From positions 62,001 to 126,000 of the forward strand of contig JAFCCC010000002.1 of the NCBI GenBank assembly GCA_017610385.1: a stretch of DNA of 64,000 nt, written 5' to 3'. Source of the stretch: Candidatus Nanohalarchaeota archaeon (lineage in GTDB: Archaea; Nanohalarchaeota; Nanosalinia; Nanosalinales; JAFCCC01). Under the pieces are notes generated by a model. The model worked only from the letters and a program-made list of their open reading frames with translations, did no database searches and was not told the DNA's origin. The position numbers and the translations under genes are program-made. Shown here in pieces: positions 15,923 to 24,965 of the stretch; positions within the stretch are counted from its first letter, which is position 1; each line of letters opens with the position of its first letter.

Positions 15923-17026
15923 TTAGAATTGCTTTAAAATAAAGTCTATTGGCGCATTGGTTTTAAAGGCCGTTGGACTGAAATGCGTTTTTGATGTTTC
16001 ATATCCTTGTTTTTGAAGTTTGGATATCAAACCTTCTAATTTTGGGCAATCCTTATTTGAAATTCTAGCTAGCTCGTGGGATTCATAGAAAGGTACTTTG
16101 ATTTCGCTCTCTTCTTCAATCATTTTTGTGAATTTAGCAGCTTTTTCATAACCTCTTTTTTCAAGATCAGATGCAACTTTTGAAACAAATCTTTGATCGC
16201 TTGTCTGGTCTATCCAAAGTGGTCCAGCATAACTTAGTTTTTCTCTGCAATTTGGGCATTTAATAATCTTTTCAACTCCGAGCGCTCGGAAATTACATTT
16301 ACTACAATGAGAAAGATAACCAAATTTTTTTATCGAACGATTTGCGTGTTTAGCGGATTCTTTTACTTTTCCAAATAATCTGTAATAGTGCCGTTCATAA
16401 AAACCTAACAAAGGTTCAAAAGCCAAATCATGTTTTGAAAGGGTTTCAATCACAGCTTTAATAAAAATTCTTACACCAATTTCGTGACAATATTCTGTTT
16501 TTAGGGGTTTTGAATGATATCTCCTTTTACAGGTTTCTTTGTAAGCTCCAGCTAAAACAGCCAAATCCGTTGCAGTTAAACCAATAAATCCGCCGTTTTT
16601 GATTGAACGTGCGGCCATATCTAAGTAATAAATAGGGGAACCAAAGGGGTCTATATCAACAAAATTAAATGTTTTGTAATTTTCAACTAAAATCAGATTT
16701 GCATCTTTATTAAAAACGTCAATTTTTTTAGATTTATTCAATTTCAGATTTTTTTTAATATTTTTAACTGCTTGGGGATTCAGATCAGAAACAATTAGTT
16801 TTTCTATTCCATTTACTTCTTTTTCATATCTTAAACTTCTAATTCCACTTCCAGCCAATGGTTCACAAATTACAAAATCTTTTTCAGATTGTTCTTGTGC
16901 GACTTGCAAACAAGACACAGAAATATCGCGATTCATTTGCATTTTAGAATTGTAAAAAACTTCTGAACTTTTATTTGGATTCTTTTCCACTTTTAAGTTT
17001 AATTTAATTCCTCTTTCTTCTAGCAT
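15923..17026 (-). CDS. trm1: tRNA (guanine26-N2)-dimethyltransferase Trm1
   Basis: About 367 residues from ATG 17026; an upstream in-frame ATG at 17098 would add a hydrophobic stretch foreign to the family. The SAM-binding region includes FVICEPLAGSGIRSLRYEKE, followed by FNFVDIDPFGSPIYYLDMAA, GFIGLTATDLAVLAG and HEIGVRIFIKAVIE. A zinc motif follows (HCSKCNFRALG, then CPNC). It dimethylates G26 of tRNAs, preventing misfolding. It shares a bidirectional TATA element with the divergent toxin-antitoxin operon. Confidence 0.95.
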   Translation of the reverse strand: MLEERGIKLNLKVEKNPNKSSEVFYNSKMQMNRDISVSCLQVAQEQSEKDFVICEPLAGSGIRSLRYEKEVNGIEKLIVSDLNPQAVKNIKKNLKLNKSKKIDVFNKDANLILVENYKTFNFVDIDPFGSPIYYLDMAARSIKNGGFIGLTATDLAVLAGAYKETCKRRYHSKPLKTEYCHEIGVRIFIKAVIETLSKHDLAFEPLLGFYERHYYRLFGKVKESAKHANRSIKKFGYLSHCSKCNFRALGVEKIIKCPNCREKLSYAGPLWIDQTSDQRFVSKVASDLEKRGYEKAAKFTKMIEEESEIKVPFYESHELARISNKDCPKLEGLISKLQKQGYETSKTHFSPTAFKTNAPIDFILKQF

Positions 17027-17066
17027 TTTAATTAATAAGAAACAGAAAGAATTTAAAATAGAAACG

Positions 17067-17074
17067 TATATAAA
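17067..17074. promoter_or_regulatory. Bidirectional TATA element
   Basis: The near-palindromic ACGTATATAAATCGT gives a TATA box in both directions. On the plus strand it lies 23-30 nt before the antitoxin ATG (leaderless). On the minus strand it lies about 45 nt before the preferred Trm1 start. No other box is seen between the divergent genes. Confidence 0.5.
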
Positions 17075-17096
17075 TCGTGATACAAAGTGTAACTTC

Positions 17097-17306
17097 ATGG
17101 AAACAAAAGTTTTGCATGTTAAGGTTCCTGAAGATCAACTGGAATTTTTAGAGGATATTGTAGAAGAAAACCAATACGTGTCCAAATCAGAAATGATTAG
17201 AGAAATGATTCGTAAATTCATTAATGAATATGTAAGTCAAGAGTATAAACGATTCGAAAATGAAAAAAAGGACTTTATTTCTTGGAAAGAATATAAGGGA
17301 AATTAA
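17097..17306 (+). CDS. Ribbon-helix-helix antitoxin
   Basis: A 69-residue protein. The first 45 residues fit a CopG/Arc-type ribbon-helix-helix domain: beta strand METKVLHVKVPEDQLEFLE, then YVSKSEMIREMIRKFI. The charged C-terminal tail would wrap the toxin. It is followed 2 nt later by a RelE-family gene, forming a standard type II pair, and likely represses the shared promoter. Confidence 0.82.
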   Translation: METKVLHVKVPEDQLEFLEDIVEENQYVSKSEMIREMIRKFINEYVSQEYKRFENEKKDFISWKEYKGN

Positions 17307-17308
17307 AT

Positions 17309-17575
17309 ATGATATTTGAAATTCAAATTCATCCTCGAGTTATAAAATATCTTGATCGACTTTCAAAAATTGAGAAAAATCAATGTGATAAAAATATAGA
17401 AAAACTTTCAGAGGATCCATTTCATACTCATTCTAGTCGCGACATTAAAAAATTACATGGGGACAAAAAAGATCTTTATCGATTAAGAGTGGGAAATAAT
17501 AGAATAGAGTATTTTATAGAAAATAATTCGGTTTGGTTAACAAAAACATTTAAAAGAGAAAGAGGATATAAATAG
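17309..17575 (+). CDS. RelE/ParE-family toxin
   Basis: An 88-residue basic protein with the RelE fold signature: IHPRVIKYLDRLSKIEKNQC, then DIKKLHGDKKDLYRLRVGNN and RIEYFIENNSVWLTKTFKRE. RelE toxins cleave mRNA in the ribosomal A site; ParE relatives hit gyrase. The basic Arg/Lys near YRLRVGNNRI favour the RelE type. Its TAG abuts the stop of the convergent phosphoribosyltransferase gene with no spacer. Confidence 0.85.
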   Translation: MIFEIQIHPRVIKYLDRLSKIEKNQCDKNIEKLSEDPFHTHSSRDIKKLHGDKKDLYRLRVGNNRIEYFIENNSVWLTKTFKRERGYK

Positions 17576-18145
17576 CTAATTTTGTACAGATTTTACATCC
17601 CAAACATCAGGGAGATTTCTAAAGTTTTCAGCTACGTCTATTCCATAACCAACTAAAAATCGATCTTCCGCTATTCTTTCTCCAACAAAATCTAAAGGAA
17701 TGGTCTCTTTTCGTCCAGCAGATTTATCTATTAAACAACAAGTCCGAATAGACGCGGGATTTTTACTCTTAACTAAATCTAAAACTTTGTGAAATGTTGA
17801 ACCGCTGTCTACGACCGTGTCTGTGATTAAAACATGCTTCCCAGTTATATCTAATTTTAAATCTCCTAACTTAACGTCTCCGGCAGTAGTACCGTTTACA
17901 CCATAACTAGATGCAGAGATTGTTCCATACTTAATTGAAATCTTTTGCCCCTCTGGAGAAATTGCTCGTACTAAATCTGCGCTGAAAAAAACACACCCTT
18001 CTGGAATTCCAATAACATATAATGACTCATTGGATCCATTCAAAACACTAGAATAATAATTGCGTATTTTTTCACCTAACTCTTTGACGAGTTCAGAAAT
18101 CTTATTTCTTCCCAGCACCTTTTCGTTTAAAATATATCTTGGCAC
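17576..18145 (-). CDS. Hypoxanthine/guanine-type phosphoribosyltransferase
   Basis: A 189-residue type I PRTase. The PRPP loop is HVLITDTVVDSGSTFHKVLD, preceded by a flexible hood and followed by RTCCLIDKSAGRKETIPLDF and VGYGIDVAENFRNLPDVWDV, the purine-specificity end seen in HGPRT enzymes. It salvages hypoxanthine or guanine with PRPP. This fits an organism that scavenges nucleic acids. Substrate choice (hypoxanthine versus xanthine/guanine) cannot be settled from sequence here. Confidence 0.82.
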   Translation of the reverse strand: MPRYILNEKVLGRNKISELVKELGEKIRNYYSSVLNGSNESLYVIGIPEGCVFFSADLVRAISPEGQKISIKYGTISASSYGVNGTTAGDVKLGDLKLDITGKHVLITDTVVDSGSTFHKVLDLVKSKNPASIRTCCLIDKSAGRKETIPLDFVGERIAEDRFLVGYGIDVAENFRNLPDVWDVKSVQN

Positions 18146-18211
18146 TCAACGAAGTTTAGTTAAACTGATATTAATAAGTATGTATCATAGAAATCTTATC
18201 TAATTTTTCTT

Positions 18212-19387
18212 TTATTTCAACTTTCTGACAGCGGCCTCAATTTGATCCATGGCCTGTTCAATTTTAGAATATTCTGTAGCATAACTAAATCGTAAAAATC
18301 CTTCACCATATACTCCGAATTCTGATCCTGGAACTGCGGCTACTTTTGCATTTTTAAGTAACCATTCAGAAAAATCTAAGGATTTCATTTTAAAATCAAA
18401 TTTAGGAAATAAATAAAAGGCCCCGAATGGTTCATGTGCATAGAATCCGGAAATTTCATTGGTTCTTTTATAAATTAGTTTTCTTCGTTTATTATAGGAA
18501 TCTCTCATGCGTTTAATTTCCTTTTTAGCTTGTTTCCAGTTTTTTAAAGCGTCTCTAACAGCGGTTTGAGATGTTGTGGGTGCTGAGAGAGTAGTAAATA
18601 TATGTAATTTATTCATCGCCTTGATTATTTGAGATGGACCAGCAGCATAACCTATCCTAAATCCCGCCATTGCCAAAGTTTTTGAAAAAGTTTGTAGTGT
18701 TAGGGTGTAGTCTTTCATCCCGTTTAAAGAGGCAAAGGAAATGTGCTTTCTTCGTTCGTAAGTTAGGTATTCATAAGCTTCATCTGAAATAACAATAATA
18801 TTATTTTCAACCACGACGTCTGCGAGTTCTTCTAATGCTTTCTTATTCATTACTGTTCCAGTTGGATTTCCAGGGGTATTTAAAATTAAAGCTTTAACTT
18901 TTTTAGGATCTTTTATGGCGTTTTGAAGAGACTCTTTTGTTAAATTAAACTCATTTTCTTGAGTTAACGGAACTGAAACCGGGTATCCATTTAACATTTG
19001 AACCATTGGTCTATACGCCAAAAAACTTGGATCTGGAACTAATACCTCCTCTCCAGGATCAATTAACGCTAACAAAGCAAGAACAAGTGCTTCATTACTT
19101 CCACACGTTACTGAAATGTCATTAGAATTATATGTAATTTTGTTTTCTCTCTTTAATTTTTTTACAATCTCACGCTTTAAATCAGAACGTCCAGAAACAG
19201 GAGAATAATGTGTTTCTTTTTTATCTAGAGATTTTTTAGCGGCTTCTCGCACAAAATCTGGAGAGTAAAAGTCCGGTTCACCAGGACCTAAGGAAATAAT
19301 ATCTTTTCGTTCCTCTGCGATTTTTAATAATTCGCCTATTTTGAATTTTGGTAGTTGAATTATTCTTTTAGATAAATTGTATTTCAT
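18212..19387 (-). CDS. Class I/II PLP-dependent aminotransferase (aspartate/aromatic type)
   Basis: A 391-residue fold-type I aminotransferase. GPGEPDFYSPDFVREAAKK is near the start, NTPGNPTGTVMNKKALEELA gives the PLP-ring Asn, SDEAYEYLTYE the Asp, and TFSKTLAMAGFRIGYAAG the Schiff-base Lys (about residue 238). FLRFSYATEYSKIEQAM holds the substrate-carboxylate Arg. It converts an amino acid and 2-oxoglutarate to the keto acid and glutamate. With IorAB in the same window it could start amino-acid fermentation, but the specificity is not readable. Confidence 0.9.
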   Translation of the reverse strand: MKYNLSKRIIQLPKFKIGELLKIAEERKDIISLGPGEPDFYSPDFVREAAKKSLDKKETHYSPVSGRSDLKREIVKKLKRENKITYNSNDISVTCGSNEALVLALLALIDPGEEVLVPDPSFLAYRPMVQMLNGYPVSVPLTQENEFNLTKESLQNAIKDPKKVKALILNTPGNPTGTVMNKKALEELADVVVENNIIVISDEAYEYLTYERRKHISFASLNGMKDYTLTLQTFSKTLAMAGFRIGYAAGPSQIIKAMNKLHIFTTLSAPTTSQTAVRDALKNWKQAKKEIKRMRDSYNKRRKLIYKRTNEISGFYAHEPFGAFYLFPKFDFKMKSLDFSEWLLKNAKVAAVPGSEFGVYGEGFLRFSYATEYSKIEQAMDQIEAAVRKLK

Positions 19388-19438
19388 TACGCAATATTAT
19401 TGAATTTTTCAGTTTAAAAAGAATGTGCTTATAAACAA

Positions 19439-22400
19439 TTACTTATCTTTTTTTAAGTGCAGTTTTAATTTGGAAAATTTCTGGCCTAATTTTTGTCGTA
19501 CTTGCTCTCCCTTTAGTTTTCTTAATGATTTTTCTTGCTCTTTTTCTAGTCTTTTTTCCTCTTGAATTTCCTCTTTTAATGTGCTCATTTTTTTATCTGC
19601 TAAGAAATTATATTCTTTTTTGACTTCTTTTTCTTCGTTTTTTTCTTTATTAAGACTTTTTCTTAACTTTTTAATTCTGCTGGGAATCGGCTCGTTAATT
19701 TGTTTTTCTTTTTTCTTAATTTTGAGCATTTTGATTTTGGGCAAAGATACACCCAATTTCTTAATTAATCTTTTATCTTCTGGGACTAAAGAAAAATATA
19801 AAACAAAAGCTACAATTAAAAGAATAATAATTGGTATAACGATATATATCCAAATTGAAACTTTTTTATTTCCAATAATAGTTTCTAAGGTAGCTTTAGC
19901 AGTTGTTAATCTATTATTAATTTCTTTTTGCAATTGAACCACTTGGGCATAATCTTCACTATTCAAGGAATTATTGGCTTGCTGTATTAGAGACTCTACC
20001 TCAGATAACAAAACAACAATTCCTTCTAAGCTCGTTTGGTTCTCAACTGTTTTATTGGCTTTTTCTAATAATTCTTTAACTTTTCCATATTCTATAATGC
20101 AGTCTGCGATAGTTTTGACATATTGTGTTGAATCATTTATAGCCGGTTGTATCTTCACTTTCAAAGTTGCCGTTGCTGTCGCTTCACTCCCTTGGGCTTT
20201 TAAAGTATAATCATAAACACCAACAGAATCATTTTTAGTGGTATTTAATGTTATTTTAATCAATCTGGTTGCACCAGAACTGATTATAGATATTTCGCTT
20301 GGATCTATAGTATTTAATAGAATTCCTGTTAGTGAAATAGTGGTATTCGCGATATTTTGATTTCCTGTATTTTTTAATTGTATTTCAAAACTGGTTGAGT
20401 TTCCTTGAAAAACATTTATAGCTGTTGGTAAGTTCTGCCAAGCTAAAGAATAAGTGTCTGTAGTAGTTGTTTCATTTGTAGTTGAACTTGAGCTGGAGCT
20501 TGAACCATCAGTGGTAGTAGAACCTGTGGTGGTTAAAAAACTCCAGACTTCATTATCTGAATGACCTACTTTATCATAAACGGTGATATTCATATAATAG
20601 GTTGTGCCTTCGTCTAAACTACGGATGTATATTACACCAACACTACTACAATCATCATAAGATAGAGTAGTATATGTAGACTGAGAAGCTCGTCTCCAGG
20701 ACATTATGCAACTACTTGTATCGATTCCAGATTCTCCATCTGAAAAATTTATTTTTAGAACTGCGTTTGTAACCGCTACACCACTGCCTCTTGGTGATCT
20801 AGAATTATAGTCAATAACTGGTGCTGAATTATCAACAGGGATAACCTGTAGGGTACTATTAATGTTGCCGGCTTGATCCTTACATTGAAATAAATATGTG
20901 TAATTTCCATTGGTGTCTATTGTAAAATTACTAGAATTCGTCCAGTCATTAGAATAACTAGTTTCGTTAACAGTATAAACTGATGCACCAGATATGGCAT
21001 CAGAACACGTAACTACCCAAACAACAGAGTTATTATACCACCCACCAGCGCCAGAATACGGTGCAGTTAGATTAGCAACAGAAATGGATGTGGGCGCATC
21101 AAAATCTGTGGAAATATTATAAGAAATTGTAGTGTTTTGATTTAATGTATCATTTGCATAAAGCACCACAGAATAATTATTATTGTTTTCTAAGTTAGTA
21201 ACACTAAAATTAATTTGATAAAGTGTCTGATTTTGAGATTGTGGCCATATATTAAAAGAAGGATAAGTGCCATTAAAGGTTACATTAATTGAATTATTAT
21301 TAATTCCAGACACATCGGTAATGTTAAGCCATATTGTTAAATTAGTATAATTTGTCCAATGTGTGGGATATTTAATTTCTGTGCCGTTTACGTATCTAGA
21401 AAGTTCTGGTGCAGAGAGATCTATTGTAGCATTTAGTGTGCCTGTTTTTGCAGTATTATTGGCTGCGTCATACGCAGTTAAATTAAATTCATATTGATAA
21501 TCATCAATTAGATTTTCAACTAAATAGTTTGTGCTTGTATTTAGTATACTAGAATTTAGATTGTACCAAGAAGTCCAAGAACCAAAACTTCCGGTTTGTT
21601 GAGATAATGAACGATTTCTTGCTAATAAAACATACTGAGAAATATATGTTTCAGAATCTGTAGCCGCGGTCCAATTAAGTGTTAAATTGTTTCTATTATA
21701 AGTATCATTAGAAGTGGGTGTTTGATCTGCGGTATGATTTATTATAAAATTTGTTGCGGCAGTTGGTGCACTAGCGTCTACATGAAAACTCCAGTATCCA
21801 GAAGATAAATTAAGCTCTTTTCCCCAAGTATCATTTGCACTAACATTTACGAAATAGATTGTATCATCATCTAAATTTGTTACAAAATATGTCAATCTTT
21901 TTCCATGAGTTATTGTAACTGAAGAATCTGGGGTTACTTCTGAATTATTAAAATAAAAACTTATTGTTGAAGAGTTTAAGAATCTATCTAAAACGTCTAC
22001 AGTTAGAGTAACATTCTGATCACTGGTGTAGACGGAAGGAGAATAATTAGCTAAGACGGGTGCACGACTATCTATAACAAAGGTATCTGCAATTGTGCCA
22101 TTTGATTGAATTAGGGTGGTATTTGTCTGAGAATTACCCGCCCAATCCGTTAAAGTAATATTAATTATGAACTCTATTTCGGTTGTTGAAAAAGTATACG
22201 AAAGATTACTTTTGTTTTCATCTGGATAATTCGTCATTAAACTAAAATCAATCAACGTTCCATTAGAATATTCAAAAGAAAGATTCGCGTATCTTACTGA
22301 AAAATCTGCATAATTGCATGTAATTGTATTTGTAGACTGATTTGTTGGAGATGTATTATTTATTGTTGTATTAATGAAAGATGGGGCGGTTCTATCAAAG

Positions 22401-22759
22401 GTTATGGCCCTTGAATCTGAAACATTCCAATTTCCAGTAGTGTTTTGTGACCAAACAGAATAAGTATAATTTGTTTCTAATAAAGAGGTATTTGAAGTTG
22501 TAAGATTTACATACGCATGAGTCAAGGAAGTGTTTGTTAGAGAGAAATTAAAAGATCCTGTTGAATTGCTCCAGGTGATTAAAGACTGATTTAAATCTTC
22601 ATTAGAGGTGACGTTAAGATAAAAATAAGTGAGAGTAGAATTTGCAGCGTTTTCTGGTGTAGACGGAAACTGAATTGTTGCGGCATTTGTTTTAACTGCA
22701 TAACAGAAAACCATTACGAACAGAATCGCGAGTAAGGCAGGTTTATAAGTTTTATTCAT
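19439..22759 (-). CDS. Giant surface-anchored protein with Ig/fibronectin-like repeats
   Basis: About 1106 residues from ATG 22759, which follows a strong Shine-Dalgarno (AAAGGAGATATA); a further 24 in-frame codons upstream are unlikely. A signal peptide (residues 1-25) is followed by many Ser/Thr/Asn-rich beta-sandwich repeats, each with phrases like DRTAPSFINTTINNTSP or DASAPTAATNF and numerous NxS/T sequons. A Ser/Thr linker precedes a final domain and a transmembrane helix (IWIYIVIPIIILLIVAFVLY, near residue 975). An unusual cytoplasmic tail of about 115 residues is dense in Lys and Glu. Probably an adhesin or S-layer component linked to the cell interior. Confidence 0.78.
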   Translation of the reverse strand: MNKTYKPALLAILFVMVFCYAVKTNAATIQFPSTPENAANSTLTYFYLNVTSNEDLNQSLITWSNSTGSFNFSLTNTSLTHAYVNLTTSNTSLLETNYTYSVWSQNTTGNWNVSDSRAITFDRTAPSFINTTINNTSPTNQSTNTITCNYADFSVRYANLSFEYSNGTLIDFSLMTNYPDENKSNLSYTFSTTEIEFIINITLTDWAGNSQTNTTLIQSNGTIADTFVIDSRAPVLANYSPSVYTSDQNVTLTVDVLDRFLNSSTISFYFNNSEVTPDSSVTITHGKRLTYFVTNLDDDTIYFVNVSANDTWGKELNLSSGYWSFHVDASAPTAATNFIINHTADQTPTSNDTYNRNNLTLNWTAATDSETYISQYVLLARNRSLSQQTGSFGSWTSWYNLNSSILNTSTNYLVENLIDDYQYEFNLTAYDAANNTAKTGTLNATIDLSAPELSRYVNGTEIKYPTHWTNYTNLTIWLNITDVSGINNNSINVTFNGTYPSFNIWPQSQNQTLYQINFSVTNLENNNNYSVVLYANDTLNQNTTISYNISTDFDAPTSISVANLTAPYSGAGGWYNNSVVWVVTCSDAISGASVYTVNETSYSNDWTNSSNFTIDTNGNYTYLFQCKDQAGNINSTLQVIPVDNSAPVIDYNSRSPRGSGVAVTNAVLKINFSDGESGIDTSSCIMSWRRASQSTYTTLSYDDCSSVGVIYIRSLDEGTTYYMNITVYDKVGHSDNEVWSFLTTTGSTTTDGSSSSSSSTTNETTTTDTYSLAWQNLPTAINVFQGNSTSFEIQLKNTGNQNIANTTISLTGILLNTIDPSEISIISSGATRLIKITLNTTKNDSVGVYDYTLKAQGSEATATATLKVKIQPAINDSTQYVKTIADCIIEYGKVKELLEKANKTVENQTSLEGIVVLLSEVESLIQQANNSLNSEDYAQVVQLQKEINNRLTTAKATLETIIGNKKVSIWIYIVIPIIILLIVAFVLYFSLVPEDKRLIKKLGVSLPKIKMLKIKKKEKQINEPIPSRIKKLRKSLNKEKNEEKEVKKEYNFLADKKMSTLKEEIQEEKRLEKEQEKSLRKLKGEQVRQKLGQKFSKLKLHLKKDK

Positions 22760-22863
22760 TATATCTCCTTTACTAACTATATTTTGACAATCGTTTTTAT
22801 AGCTTTTTCCTTTTAAATTTATATACTTCAAAAAATCAAAGTTATGGACAAGTGTGATTTAAA

Positions 22864-23502
22864 ATGAAAATTTTGGCTTTGGTTTCTGGCGGAATTGACT
22901 CCCCAGTAGCTATGCATTGTTTTTTAAAAAAAGGTTATGATGTAGAATGTGTTATTTTTGAAAGTACTCCATTTACTAAAAAAGAAGAAGTGATGACTGC
23001 TAAAGAAACCATAAAAAAGCTAAGTCAAAAATATGGAAAAAAGTTTAAAACGTATATTGTACCTCACGGAAAAACCCAAGAAACTTTTTTTAATTTAGTT
23101 AAAGAATCAGATTTAAAGTATAGTTGTATATTCTCTCGAAGAATGATGTTGCGAATTTCTGAAAAAATTGCAAATGAAAATGGATGCTCTTTTCTATTAA
23201 CTGGTGATTGTTTGGGCCAGGTTGCATCTCAAACCTTAGATAATCTAATTTTAATTGGGAACGTGAGTAAAATTCCTGTCTTACGACCGATTATTGGTCT
23301 AGATAAACTAGAAATAATTAAAATCGCTCAAGAAATAGGCACTTATGAAGTTTCTATTAAAGGCGGAATTTCCTGCGCAGTTAATGCAGATTACCCAGAA
23401 ACCCATGGAAAACAAACTGAAATGGAAAGAATTGAAAGCTCTTTAGGAACTGAAAAATTAATGAATGCCGCAGTAAGAAATATGATAATTGAAAAAATCT
23501 GA
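22864..23502 (+). CDS. ThiI-like PP-loop sulfur-transfer protein lacking THUMP
   Basis: A 212-residue protein containing only the ATP-pyrophosphatase part of ThiI: the PP-loop ALVSGGIDSPVAMHCFLKKG at the N-terminus, CIFSRRMMLRISEKIA, the conserved LLTGDCLGQVASQTLDNLIL and PVLRPIIGLDKLEIIKIAQE. ThiI adenylates U8 of tRNA for 4-thiouridine formation, normally with a THUMP domain that binds tRNA. Here no THUMP or rhodanese domain is fused, so tRNA binding must come from another protein or the substrate differs. The ATG follows GTGAT, and a TTTATATAC box lies about 40 nt upstream. Confidence 0.85.
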   Translation: MKILALVSGGIDSPVAMHCFLKKGYDVECVIFESTPFTKKEEVMTAKETIKKLSQKYGKKFKTYIVPHGKTQETFFNLVKESDLKYSCIFSRRMMLRISEKIANENGCSFLLTGDCLGQVASQTLDNLILIGNVSKIPVLRPIIGLDKLEIIKIAQEIGTYEVSIKGGISCAVNADYPETHGKQTEMERIESSLGTEKLMNAAVRNMIIEKI

Positions 23503-23562
23503 TTGGTTTGAGATTATTTTAATTTTGGATTGTTCCTCTTTGGATACATTTAAAAAATTTAA

Positions 23563-23802
23563 TTATTGTAAAAGTGATTTTAAAATCGATTCTGCTTCTT
23601 CCTTCGTACAATTTCGGAGAATTAGTCCTGTAGGGGTCAGGGAAATATTCTTTTTGAGGAATTCAAAAATTAGAAGATGTTTGGTATTCATAGAAACTAT
23701 TGCTTTTAGCAAAATCTTTGTCCGAATTGATTCAAACTCAGTTGCTCTGATATCCACTCTATAGCCTTTTTTGGTAGCACATTTTCGTAATCTGTCTATC
23801 AT
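23563..23802 (-). CDS. Hypothetical small protein
   Basis: A 79-residue protein, convergent with the ThiI-like gene. An N-terminal basic stretch (RLRKCATKKGYRVDIRA) is followed by helices and TPTGLILRNCTKEEAESILK. A TTAGGAG element lies 12-18 nt before the ATG. An open frame on the opposite strand covers the same DNA but is Phe/Ser-rich and lacks an initiation context. Family unknown. Confidence 0.5.
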   Translation of the reverse strand: MIDRLRKCATKKGYRVDIRATEFESIRTKILLKAIVSMNTKHLLIFEFLKKNISLTPTGLILRNCTKEEAESILKSLLQ

Positions 23803-23912
23803 AATCTATTCTATTTCTCCTAATCTATCTCAACATATTTCAATTTATACTTATATTTTTGTATTAAAATTCTTGTGTTAGAAATTTAAATTTGCAAATT
23901 CTATTATATAGT

Positions 23913-24362
23913 ATGCAGTGTGAAATTTGCGGGAAAGAGGCCAAATTGATTAAAGCGGAAATTGAAGGTGCTGTAATGAATGTTTGTTCTGATTGTGCAA
24001 CTCTTGGAAGAAACTTGGAAATTCATACAACCTACGGGACTTTAACGGGAAATTCCAGTGTAAATTCTGCTTCAGAATTAGTTGAAAATTTTGGGGAAGT
24101 AATTAAAACTGCTAGGAATTCTTTGAATTTAAGCTTGGAAGATTTTGCCAATAAGATAAATGAAAAAAGTTCTGTTTTAAAAAGGGTTGAGAATGGTTCT
24201 TTAAGTCCTTATGAAAAATTAGCTAAAAAAATTGAAAAAGAACTGAATATTTCATTATATGGCATACCACCCAATGCTTTTCAAGTAAAAAAACAGAATT
24301 TTAAAAAAGAAACAACGCTTGGAGATGTTGTACGGATTAAGACCAAACATCAGAGTTCTTGA
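23913..24362 (+). CDS. mbf1: Archaeal multiprotein bridging factor aMBF1
   Basis: About 149 residues from ATG 23913. An N-terminal zinc ribbon (MQCEICGKEAKLI, then VCSDCATLG) is followed by a linker and a cro/C1-type helix-turn-helix (IKTARNSLNLSLEDFANKI, VLKRVENGSLSPYEKLAKKI). This is the archaeal MBF1 arrangement. The protein associates with the 30S subunit and the transcription machinery in studied archaea. Its 3' end overlaps by 13 nt the end of the convergent membrane hydrolase gene. Confidence 0.92.
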   Translation: MQCEICGKEAKLIKAEIEGAVMNVCSDCATLGRNLEIHTTYGTLTGNSSVNSASELVENFGEVIKTARNSLNLSLEDFANKINEKSSVLKRVENGSLSPYEKLAKKIEKELNISLYGIPPNAFQVKKQNFKKETTLGDVVRIKTKHQSS

Positions 24363-24820
24363 ACAAGTTTGTCTAAAATGATGTGTGAATTATAGGCCAA
24401 AAAGCTAAATAAAGCAGGAATTAACGTGTGAAACGTAAATAGAGTTATGATCCCAATAAAAATAGAGAAAATGATAGAAAATTTGAACGTATGTGTAATT
24501 CCTCTGTGTTTTGGCTTAAACCACGTTAACAAAATGTATAAAAACATTCCAGAACCGAAAGAAGCGATAAATGCAATTTTAAGATTGGGGTAACAAATAA
24601 CGCCAATAACAATTATTGCAATGATTATTATAATGGATTTTACCCAGCGATGAATCTTGGAATTTTGATGATCTACATCAGGAAAGAGTGCTGCAAATCC
24701 GATTAATAAAAGAGAAATTGCAGTAGATTTGATATCTAATAAAATCAATTGACGGAATACATAATATAGTATTGCACAAAAAACAAATCCAAAAATGAGA
24801 TGAACTTTATAATCTGGCAT
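24350..24820 (-). CDS. Membrane metal-dependent hydrolase, YdjM/DUF457-like
   Basis: A 156-residue protein with four to five transmembrane helices. The metal-ligand motifs of the YdjM family are present: an N-terminal HLIFGF, ALFPDVDHQNSKIHRW, KHRGITHTF and YNSHIILDKL. These proteins are predicted membrane-embedded zinc hydrolases, related in pattern to phospholipase-C-like and LexA-regulated proteins, but the substrate is unknown. The 23-bp tandem repeats lie 57-145 nt upstream of its start and could carry its promoter. Confidence 0.8.
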   Translation of the reverse strand: MPDYKVHLIFGFVFCAILYYVFRQLILLDIKSTAISLLLIGFAALFPDVDHQNSKIHRWVKSIIIIIAIIVIGVICYPNLKIAFIASFGSGMFLYILLTWFKPKHRGITHTFKFSIIFSIFIGIITLFTFHTLIPALFSFLAYNSHIILDKLVQEL

Positions 24821-24876
24821 ATTATTAATTTATTTTCTTGAGTATATTATTAACTTTCTTTATCGTGACTTTAGGC

Positions 24877-24965
24877 GAATTTAATAGAAATCTAATGATG
24901 AATTTAATATAAATCTAATGATGAATTTAATATAAATCTAATGATGAATTTAATATAAATCTAAT
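24877..24965. repeat. Tandem array of a 23-bp AT-rich repeat (3.9 copies)
   Basis: Four successive units start at 24877, 24900, 24923 and 24946; the unit is GAATTTAATATAAATCTAAT plus GAT. Copies two to four are identical over their shared length, and the first has TAG for TAT. The last copy is cut at 20 bases and includes the stop codon of the DJ-1-like gene. Read on the minus strand each unit carries AGATTTATATTAAATT, which resembles a TATA box for the hydrolase gene. Confidence 0.8.

Noticed and set aside
17027-17098. Upstream ATG start for Trm1 at 17098
   Set aside because: It would add a hydrophobic 24-residue leader foreign to the family, overlap the antitoxin start and lie upstream of the expected transcription start.
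23489-23764. Plus-strand frame of 91 codons overlapping the end of the ThiI-like gene
   Set aside because: Phe/Ser/Ile-rich composition and lack of a start context; the opposite-strand 79-residue frame has a TTAGGAG site and reads more like a protein.
24877-24965. Box C-like ATGATGA within the 23-bp repeats, suggesting C/D-box RNAs
   Set aside because: No D-box CTGA occurs at suitable spacing and the motif arises simply from the repeat unit.
24877-24965. Tandem repeats considered as a CRISPR array
   Set aside because: Repeats are directly adjacent with no unique spacers.
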